The notes under the pieces: generated by a model
The model's input: only the letters and a program-made list of their open reading frames with translations
Databases searched by the model: none
What the model was told of the DNA's origin: nothing
Assembly: GCA_031279915.1 (NCBI GenBank)
Contig: JAITHO010000229.1
Location: 1-17,502 of the forward strand
DNA: 17,502 bases
Source of the DNA: Tannerellaceae bacterium
GTDB taxonomy: Bacteria > Bacteroidota > Bacteroidia > Bacteroidales > Tannerellaceae
Direction: 5' to 3'
Made by a program: the position numbers and the translations under genes
In this document: positions 9,301 through 15,266 of the stretch, piece after piece
How the letters are laid out: each line of letters starts with the position of its first letter
Position numbering within the stretch: position 1 is the stretch's first letter

Positions 9301-9588
9301 ATGTACGAATCGCATGCGATTGAGGGCAACAAAGTCGTAATCAGCTTCAGGGCCGGAACGGATGATCTCAAGCCTGTTGAGGAGCTGCAAGGCTTTGTCG
9401 TTGCAGGTTCCGACGGACAGTATAAGCCCGCGAAGGCAAGGATAGTCGGAAAGAAGGTGGAGGTATGGAGCGAGGATGTATCGCAACCGGTATCCGTCAG
9501 GTATGCATGGGCGAATAATCCTTCGACAGCCAACTTGTATAACTCGGAGGGGCTTCCGGCTTCTCCGTTTCAAAGCGCAGTCAAGTGA
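6364..9588 (+). CDS. GH43 - CBM6 - SGNH/sialate O-acetylesterase-type fusion
   Basis: A 1074-residue secreted protein whose signal peptide ends GHLSA before QNPF. Residues about 27-325 are a GH43 five-bladed propeller with all three acids visible: D37 (TADPTA), D161 (HGIDPATF) and E211 (LKEGPFVF). Activity is probably beta-xylosidase or alpha-L-arabinofuranosidase; I cannot fix the subfamily. Residues about 328-450 look like a CBM6-type beta-sandwich ending VSVDWISFG. Residues about 452-1070 are a sialate O-acetylesterase-like (SASA/SGNH) esterase with nucleophile S544 in CAGQSNME, the WYQGESN block around E868, and DVH with H950. A jelly-roll insertion sits at about 676-825 (GVFWFRKEIDLP, VNGKFAG). 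In this setting the esterase most likely removes acetyl groups from xylan rather than from sialic acid. The gene lies 23 bp after GH8 and probably shares its transcript. No catalytic residue is missing. Confidence 0.92.
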   Translation: MNFQQHKHKSLLIVGLALLAGHLSAQNPFITDQFTADPTARVFEGKVYVYPSHDIPSPIARLKEWFCMADYHVFSSENLTDWTDHGVIVSQDKVPWVDADGYQMWAPDCIEKNGKYYFYFPAPVKDTTIAKGSMIGVAVADKPYGPFIPQDMPIKGVHGIDPATFIDKDGQAYIYWAGFGNLMGAKLKDNMLELASDPVAIKDLPTKGLKEGPFVFERNGHYYFTFPWVQNKTEILTYAMGKHPLGPFEMKGTIMDESPTECWTNHHSIIEYKGQWYLFYHHNDLSPHFDKNRSIRVDSLSFNPDGTIQKVIPTLRGVGITDARSKIQLDRYSAIAAKGAGIDFINKANTFEGWMTIFSAKDAWVRYNKVDFGKIRAEKIVARLASPTGGKLVVRVGGLDGKIVAEIDVPKDTVLTRIAAPIASLPKGVHDLFVSLAGEGTVSVDWISFGAEQLLEDVRLPRLVADGMVLQRDQPISLWGWIMPGKEVVVDFNKNKYYGTANGKGEWSIQLPPQKAGGPYSININNRELKNILFGDVWLCAGQSNMETPISRLMILYADEINTYFNPNIRYVKIPTAFNFHGPQTDVPPCTWSDVSPESAQMMSALPYFFAKEMYERTKAPVGLINSSVGGTPAEAWISEASIAAYPAMLNDMRLGQSDEFIARMNMFGGLAGARWNAVLCEQDEGIRQGWASPNIKDSDWKSTDIFDNSWGREGLSPISGVFWFRKEIDLPAEYANRPAMMYMGRIVGADSVFVNGKFAGTTGYQYPPRNYPLGAGMLKAGKNTIAVRLVNSGGFPEFVRDKPYKIVLQDKKEISLTGQWKYRIGAVMPPNFGGGVSFQNKPVGLYNGMIAPLQNHAFKGILWYQGESNTGRPQLYYDLMTALVSDWRKLFRADLPFFIVQLPNYMEPMPYQPNSDWAALREVQRRLSIDIPKAALAVTIDLGEWNDVHPLNKKDVGKRLALQVRRHIYGDKITSEGPMYESHAIEGNKVVISFRAGTDDLKPVEELQGFVVAGSDGQYKPAKARIVGKKVEVWSEDVSQPVSVRYAWANNPSTANLYNSEGLPASPFQSAVK

Positions 9589-9719
9589 CATCGGTTGCCT
9601 GATTTAGATAAAGATAATGAGACATGGGCTTGCTCTGGGAGGCTTGACTTTGTGGGGATGACTTGCTTGGTTTATCCGGTTTGCTAAAAAATAAATTATA
9701 AACAAATATATATACGAAG
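9589..9719 (+). promoter_or_regulatory. 131-bp spacer before GH115-CE15, possible promoter
   Basis: This gap is longer than those within the GH67-GH8-GH43 cluster and turns very A/T-rich from 9684. A TTTG at 9680-9683 could serve as a Bacteroides -33 element, but no proper TAnnTTTG follows at the usual spacing. No clear terminator hairpin was seen. It may hold an internal promoter or simply be an operon spacer. Confidence 0.25.
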
Positions 9720-12700
9720 ATGAGAAGATATATTTTGAGCTTTTTCATGACGGCAATGATGGCCGCCACAGTTTTAGGCACTGAGAGATTTGTGCTTGAA
9801 GCCAAAGAGGGAATGAAACTGTATCCGCTGATTGAGAAAGGCGTTCCGGCAAGCGTTATTAGCGATACGGGCGATAAGGGCGTTGTGCGTGCGGTTAGAG
9901 ACTTGTGCCGAGATTTTGAGCGTGTAAGCGGACAGCTTCCGGCTGATGGTCGAAAGTATGCGGTTATTGTTGGCACGCTTGGGCAATCGGCTAATATCGA
10001 CAAGCTTGTTGCCGGAGGACATATATCGACCGGCGATTTGCAGGGACGTCGCGAGAAGTATATCATACAAACGGTGGATAATCCGCTTCCCGGAATTGAT
10101 AGAGGAGTGGTTATTGCCGGAAGCGATAAGCGCGGAACGATTTATGGCATCTACGAGCTATCGCGGCAGATGGGCGTGTCGCCTTGGTACTGGTGGGCCG
10201 ATGTGCCTCCGCAAAAGCATCCGGATCTATACGCCAAGCCCGGACGATACTCTGACGGAGAGCCGGCTGTTCGATACCGCGGCATCTTTATCAACGACGA
10301 ATCTCCGGCTTTCAAGGGATGGAGCGTAGAGAAATTCGGCGGAGTAAATTCTAAGGTCTACGAGCATATCTTCGAACTTATTTTGAGGCTGAAGGGGAAC
10401 TTCCTCTGGCCGGCCATGTGGGGAAATGCTTTGTACCACGACGATCCTGCGAGCGGAGGATTGGCGAACGATATGGGCATCATTCTGGGGACTTCGCATC
10501 ACGAACCTATGGGCAGGGCGCACGAAGAGTGGGTCTACTACGGCAAGGGTGAATGGAACTACGAAAAGAATGCGGCCGCACTCCGAGAGTTCTGGAAAGG
10601 TGGAATGGAGCGTATGAAGGATTTCGAAACGGTTGTGACGGTTGGTATGCGCGGAGACGGCGATGAGCCGATGAGCGAAGGAGCGAACATCAATCTGCTG
10701 CAAAGAATCATCAAGGATCAGCGCGAGATCATAAGTAATGTGACCGGACGGAAGGCCGAGGAACGTCCGCAAGCATGGGCCCTCTACAAGGAGGTGCAGG
10801 ATTACTACGATAAGGGAATGAGGGTGCCCGACGATGTCACTCTGCTGCTCTGCGACGATAACTGGGGCAACGTGCGAAAGCTCCCTGACATCAACGCTCC
10901 GCGACGGAAAGGGGGATACGGAATGTACTATCACTTCGATTATGTCGGAGCTCCGAGAAATTATAAATGGATAAATGTTACGCAGATCCAACGAGTTTGG
11001 GAGCAGATGAACCTCACGTTCTCGCACGGCGTCGACCGGCTTTGGGTGGTGAACGTTGGAGACTTGAAGCCCATGGAATTTCCCATAAGTTTCTTCCTCG
11101 ACATGGCATGGGCTCCCGACAGATTCAATGCGGCCAACCTCATGCAGTACAGCCTCGACTGGTGCGCTGAGCAGTTCGGAACGCAGCATGCCGCCGAGGC
11201 CTCTCGGCTTTTGAACCTCTACACTAAGTTTAACAGCCGCGCTACTCCGGAGCTGCTTGATGCCACGACGTATAGCCTCACAAATTACGACGAGTTCGCA
11301 ACCGTCGTTAATGACTACAAAAACTTGGCTCTGGCTGCCCTCCGACAATATAATTTGCTGCCGAACGAGTATCGTGATGCCTTCGACCAGCTTGTTTTGT
11401 ATCCCATAAATGCCATGAGCACTCTGTATGAAATGTACTACGCTGTGGCGATGAACCGGAAGTATGCCGCAGACTACGACCTCAAGGCTAATTATTACGC
11501 TGACCTCGCCAAGGAATGTTTTGAAAGAGATTCTATTCTTAGCCTACATTATAATAAGGATATCGCAGGAGGGAAATGGGCGCATCAGATGGATCAAGTT
11601 CGGATTGGATACTCCTCATGGAACGACCCGCCAACGAACATCATGCCCGCCGTAGAGTACGTTTATAAACAGGAACCGACCGAGAAGCGCTTCATCGAAT
11701 CCAACGGATACCTCTCCATCGATGCATGCCACTACGCCCGAGCTAATGCTTCCGACCGCATAAGCTGGATCATCATTCCGGATTTGGGCAAAACGAAAAG
11801 CTCTGTCACTACCTTCCCGCAGAATGTTTATCCCAAGGACAGCGAAGCTATATTCTTGGAGTATGATTTTCGAACCGTCTCGGAAGCTGGGAGCGTTGAA
11901 GTGGAAGTCCGACTGGCGCCAACGCTCAACTTTAACGCCAACAAGGGCCTCAGATACGCTCTATCATTTGATGGCGGCAAGGAGGAAACGGTAAACTTCA
12001 ACGGACACTACGACGGCTCCCTCGGAGCATGGCAGGGAGAGCGTCTCATCATCTCCAAAACAAAAATGAATCTGGGAGGAAAGGGCGATCACTCTTTGCG
12101 CATCAGAGTTCTGGAGCCCGGAATAGTAATCGAAAAGATCCTCATCAACATGGGAGGGCTGAAGCCGAGCTATCTGGGAGCCCCCGAAAGCGACTTCATT
12201 AACGATAACTCTCCCTTTCCATCAACTCCGCCCGCTCGGCTTACGGCCAGACTCGACCATGGGCAGATGGCCGAACAAATCGGGATGGCATTCCCGCCTC
12301 TCATTCCTAAACAAGATGATTATGCGAAGCTATATGCGCCTCGATTGCGCTCGGCCGGAAGCTCAATTGAGCTACAACCGCAAAATGCCGGCAATCCGAA
12401 TGGCAATTGGGAGCGAAAACCCGATGGGAGCGCCAAAGCTGCGGGAGGAAGTATCGCACGAAGCTCCTTCGGCCTTTGGACTAATTACGTTGAAGCATGG
12501 GAGCCTGGCGGTGATTATCTCAGCGGATCGAAGTTCTATAAACCGCTTGAGCTACATAATCTCGCCGGACTTTCGGCTGAAAACTGGACGGAGCGACGAG
12601 CAAAAATCTTCGACGAAGTCCAAAAAATCTACGGATACATCCCCCCTGAAGCTAAGGAGCTAACTATCGACTGGACTATCAGCAAGCCCGAACTCGTTAA

Positions 12701-13727
12701 GGAGGTGATGAGTTTTAACCGCAAGCCTACCCCAACTTTGCCCTTCCGACAATATGTCATCACCGGACGAATCGACCCCAAAGCCTACCCCGCACTTCGC
12801 GAGCTTCCGGTAATTTCAGGCATACTGCGGGTGCCTGCCAACATCCCCGAAGGACAGCCGGCGCCCCTCGTAATCAATTACACCTGGACTTACGGACGAT
12901 TTTTTATGCCCGACGAATCTCTCTGGAACACAATGGCCGAAAGCGGCATAGCCGTGCTTTATTACAACCCCGTCGCCCTTCAGCCCGACAACGGACAGGC
13001 GCTCGCCACGCACCTCATCGGCCTCGTAAACAAAGGCGCCTGGCGCAAGCCTTACGACTGGGGTACGCTGGTGGCATGGTCGTGGGGCGTCAGCCGTATG
13101 ATAGATTTGTTCGAGAAAGACGGGAAGATTATCGACCCCGCCCGCGTTGCTGTATGCGGACACTCGCGCTACGGCAAAGGGGCTCTGGTGGCGATGGCCT
13201 ACGACAGGCGCATCGCAACGGCCTTCCCAAGTTCGTCGGGAGCAATGGGAGTGGCTCCATCCAGAAGGCATTGGGGCGAAGATTTGGAAAACTGCGCCGA
13301 GCAGTCGGAGTATCACTGGATAGCCGGCGACGCGATGCGATACCAAGGCCTTGACGACAGCAGCACAGATGGCTATATGCCCCGAAAAGTTATCAACATG
13401 AAGGTGGATGCCGAGTCGCTCGTTGCCCTCTGCGCTCCACGACCAATCTTTATAGGCAGCGGAGATATTGGACAGGGAGACGCATGGGCCGATCCCTACG
13501 GCATGTACCTCACCGCCGTGGCAGCAAGCCCTGTGTACGAACTCCTGGGAAAAAAAGGATTGGTGATGAACGATAAAACGGACTACATCGGAGCCAAAAT
13601 TCCCATGCCAATAAGCAACAAGGCTTATATAGATGGCGATATTGGCTACCGCAAACATAGCGGAGGACACGAAGCGGCCCCGAACTATCCTGCCTTCAAG
13701 GACTTCATCCTCAAATACTGGAAATAA
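9720..13727 (+). CDS. GH115 alpha-glucuronidase fused to CE15-type glucuronoyl esterase
   Basis: A 1335-residue secreted protein; the signal peptide ends near VLG (residue 20). Residues about 20-820 are GH115, shown by VVTVGMRGDGDEPMSEG (305-321), LLLCDDNWGNVRKLP (375-389) and GGYGMYYHFDYVGAP (398-412). GH115 enzymes remove 4-O-methylglucuronate from internal and terminal xyloses of xylan. Residues about 940-1335 are CE15-like: the entry motif FYKPLELHNLAGLSAENW, the nucleophile elbow GHSRYGKG with S1149, the block APRPIFIGSGD, and H1317 in HSGGHEAA. CE15 enzymes cut esters between lignin alcohols and glucuronate, so both halves act on the same side-chain sugar. About 120 residues of unassigned linker join them. 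The canonical CE15 acid, 23 residues after the Ser, is Ser here; D1254 in GDAWADP or D1249 may replace it. The reading frame is intact through the junction, so this is a true fusion in this sequence. It begins 131 bp after the GH43 gene. Confidence 0.93.
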   Translation: MRRYILSFFMTAMMAATVLGTERFVLEAKEGMKLYPLIEKGVPASVISDTGDKGVVRAVRDLCRDFERVSGQLPADGRKYAVIVGTLGQSANIDKLVAGGHISTGDLQGRREKYIIQTVDNPLPGIDRGVVIAGSDKRGTIYGIYELSRQMGVSPWYWWADVPPQKHPDLYAKPGRYSDGEPAVRYRGIFINDESPAFKGWSVEKFGGVNSKVYEHIFELILRLKGNFLWPAMWGNALYHDDPASGGLANDMGIILGTSHHEPMGRAHEEWVYYGKGEWNYEKNAAALREFWKGGMERMKDFETVVTVGMRGDGDEPMSEGANINLLQRIIKDQREIISNVTGRKAEERPQAWALYKEVQDYYDKGMRVPDDVTLLLCDDNWGNVRKLPDINAPRRKGGYGMYYHFDYVGAPRNYKWINVTQIQRVWEQMNLTFSHGVDRLWVVNVGDLKPMEFPISFFLDMAWAPDRFNAANLMQYSLDWCAEQFGTQHAAEASRLLNLYTKFNSRATPELLDATTYSLTNYDEFATVVNDYKNLALAALRQYNLLPNEYRDAFDQLVLYPINAMSTLYEMYYAVAMNRKYAADYDLKANYYADLAKECFERDSILSLHYNKDIAGGKWAHQMDQVRIGYSSWNDPPTNIMPAVEYVYKQEPTEKRFIESNGYLSIDACHYARANASDRISWIIIPDLGKTKSSVTTFPQNVYPKDSEAIFLEYDFRTVSEAGSVEVEVRLAPTLNFNANKGLRYALSFDGGKEETVNFNGHYDGSLGAWQGERLIISKTKMNLGGKGDHSLRIRVLEPGIVIEKILINMGGLKPSYLGAPESDFINDNSPFPSTPPARLTARLDHGQMAEQIGMAFPPLIPKQDDYAKLYAPRLRSAGSSIELQPQNAGNPNGNWERKPDGSAKAAGGSIARSSFGLWTNYVEAWEPGGDYLSGSKFYKPLELHNLAGLSAENWTERRAKIFDEVQKIYGYIPPEAKELTIDWTISKPELVKEVMSFNRKPTPTLPFRQYVITGRIDPKAYPALRELPVISGILRVPANIPEGQPAPLVINYTWTYGRFFMPDESLWNTMAESGIAVLYYNPVALQPDNGQALATHLIGLVNKGAWRKPYDWGTLVAWSWGVSRMIDLFEKDGKIIDPARVAVCGHSRYGKGALVAMAYDRRIATAFPSSSGAMGVAPSRRHWGEDLENCAEQSEYHWIAGDAMRYQGLDDSSTDGYMPRKVINMKVDAESLVALCAPRPIFIGSGDIGQGDAWADPYGMYLTAVAASPVYELLGKKGLVMNDKTDYIGAKIPMPISNKAYIDGDIGYRKHSGGHEAAPNYPAFKDFILKYWK

Positions 13728-13775
13728 GTCCCAATGTCTATTCAGGAATCCTCAATAACAATAGTCGCTAAAAAG

Positions 13776-13797
13776 AAAAGCCTGACGGGCTCCTTTT
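13776..13797 (+). terminator. Possible weak terminator after GH115-CE15
   Basis: AAAAGCC (13776-13782) can pair with GGC (13788-13790) and TTTT (13794-13797) around the loop TGACG, with a three-base bulge. The stem is short, so termination here is uncertain. It lies about 50 bp after the GH115-CE15 stop. Confidence 0.3.
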
Positions 13798-13835
13798 GCC
13801 TCAGGAAGCAAAAACAAAAAGTGTTGCCGGGCCAA

Positions 13836-14079
13836 GCAAAATTTCCGCAAGGAACTACAGATGTAATTTCCTTCAGCAAAATTTCCGCAAGGAAATTACA
13901 AATGTAGTTTGCCCTATAAAATGCCCGAAAGTGAGCCACAGATGTAATTTACCCCAAAAAAATTTCCGGAAGGAAACGACAAACGTAATTTTCGCCAGCA
14001 AAATTTCCGGAAGGCAATCACAAACCAAATTGCCTCCAGCAAAATTTCCGCAAGGAAATTACAGATGTAATTGGCTCCG
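13836..14079. repeat. Tandem 40-41-bp hairpin repeat array (six units)
   Basis: Units start at 13836, 13876, 13916, 13957, 13998 and 14039. The best-preserved form reads GCAAAATTTCCGCAAGG, then AAATTACAGATGTAATT, then a pyrimidine-rich tail. Within a unit AATTTCC-GCAA-GGAAATT forms a 7-bp stem with a GNRA-type tetraloop (perfect in units 2 and 6; GGAA loops in 4 and 5). ATTACA-GA-TGTAAT forms a second, overlapping stem (perfect in unit 6). Unit 3 is the most decayed. The array fills most of the 417-bp gap between GH115-CE15 and GH10 and ends 65 bp before the GH10 start. No gene was seen in the gap. Confidence 0.85.
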
Positions 14080-14144
14080 GAAGATTAGCAAATGGACAAT
14101 TTGGAATGATATCAAGGATTAATAAACAATATAATATCAGCACA

Positions 14145-15266
14145 ATGAAGAAGTATATCATAGCAATAGCAATTATCAGTCTGCTGGCGATATCCATGTC
14201 GGCGGCGGCGCAAGGCGCATCAACAAAAGGTTTGAAGGATGCGATCAAGGACAGGTTCCTTATAGGCACGGCGATGAATACCCGCCAAATTATGGAGACG
14301 GATACTCCGGCGGTGCATCTCATCCAAAAACATTTCAATGCTATCGTTGCAGAAAATTGTATGAAAAGCATGTATCTGCAGCCAAGGGAGGGTGAGTTTT
14401 TCTTTGAAGAGGCCGACCGTTTGGCGGCATTCGCAGAGAAGTATGGGATGACGCTAACGGGGCATACGCTGATATGGCATTCGCAGGCTCCACTATGGTT
14501 TTTTGTTGACAGCAACGGCAATCCGGCCTCCCGCGAGCTATTGATTGAACGGATGCGACGGCATATCACTACGGTGGTTGGCCGGTATAAGGGTCGCGTG
14601 AAGGGATGGGATGTGGTGAATGAGGCGGTTCTTGACGACGGGCGTCTTCGCGACAGTCCGTTCCTCAAGATCATAGGCCCGGAGTATCTCAGCCTGGCCT
14701 ACCAGTTTGCTCGCGAAGCCGATCCGGATGCCGAACTATATTATAATGATTATTCGATGGCGATACCTCAGAAGCGCGAGGGAGTTGTGCGGATGGTGCG
14801 ATCGCTGATCGAGGGCGGCGCGCGTATAGATGCGATAGGGATGCAGGGACATCTGAATATGGAGTTTCCGTCGGTTGATGAGTTTGAGAAGAGCTTGCTT
14901 GCCTTTGCATCTTTGGGGGTGAAGGTGATGATTACCGAGCTTGATCTGTCGGCTTTGCCCGAACCTCAGCCGCAGGCAGGCTCCGACGTGGGCCGGCGAG
15001 TTGCCGCCGACAAGACGCTCAATCCTTACACCGAGGGATTGACTGTTGAGGCTGAGAACGCTTGGAGCAATCACCTCCTCGCATTCTTTGATCTCTTCCG
15101 CCAACATTCGGATAAGATAACGAGGGTGACATTCTGGGGCGTTTCCGATGCTACTTCGTGGAAGAATAACTTCCCAGTGTTTGGCCGAACCGACTATCCG
15201 CTTATCTTTGACAGGGCTCACAAGGAAAAGCCCGTAGTAGATATGATAATTAAACTATATGAATGA
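14145..15266 (+). CDS. GH10 endo-beta-1,4-xylanase, secreted
   Basis: A 373-residue single-domain enzyme that cuts the xylan backbone internally. ATG 14145 is chosen because it opens a standard signal peptide (MKKYIIAIAIISLLAISMSA, ending AAAQ); the frame extends to an ATG at 14106, which would add 13 polar residues in front. The GH10 barrel shows the acid/base E160 in GWDVVNEA and the nucleophile E265 in VMITELDLS, with GHTLIWHSQAPLW and the C-terminal TFWGVSDATSWKNNFP also conserved. The usual ENEMK block reads ENCMK here, a mild variation. There is no carbohydrate-binding module. Without lipobox or surface signal, a periplasmic or secreted location is expected. Its stop overlaps the next start by 8 bp, so the two are very probably translated from one message. 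Coding-strand composition is richer in G than C, unlike the GH67-GH8 region. Confidence 0.95.
   Translation: MKKYIIAIAIISLLAISMSAAAQGASTKGLKDAIKDRFLIGTAMNTRQIMETDTPAVHLIQKHFNAIVAENCMKSMYLQPREGEFFFEEADRLAAFAEKYGMTLTGHTLIWHSQAPLWFFVDSNGNPASRELLIERMRRHITTVVGRYKGRVKGWDVVNEAVLDDGRLRDSPFLKIIGPEYLSLAYQFAREADPDAELYYNDYSMAIPQKREGVVRMVRSLIEGGARIDAIGMQGHLNMEFPSVDEFEKSLLAFASLGVKVMITELDLSALPEPQPQAGSDVGRRVAADKTLNPYTEGLTVEAENAWSNHLLAFFDLFRQHSDKITRVTFWGVSDATSWKNNFPVFGRTDYPLIFDRAHKEKPVVDMIIKLYE

Noticed and set aside
9640..9719. Bacteroides-type promoter (TTTG and TAnnTTTG) before GH115-CE15
   Set aside because: A TTTG is present at 9680 but no TAnnTTTG lies at the required distance; kept only as a low-confidence spacer entry.
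7978..11348. Antisense open frames of 327 and 373 residues (7978-8961 and 10227-11348, minus strand)
   Set aside because: They lie opposite well-conserved GH43-esterase and GH115 coding sequence and resemble no family; codon bias of the real genes keeps the reverse frame open.
14106..14144. ATG 14106 as the GH10 start
   Set aside because: It adds 13 polar residues before a standard signal peptide that starts at ATG 14145.
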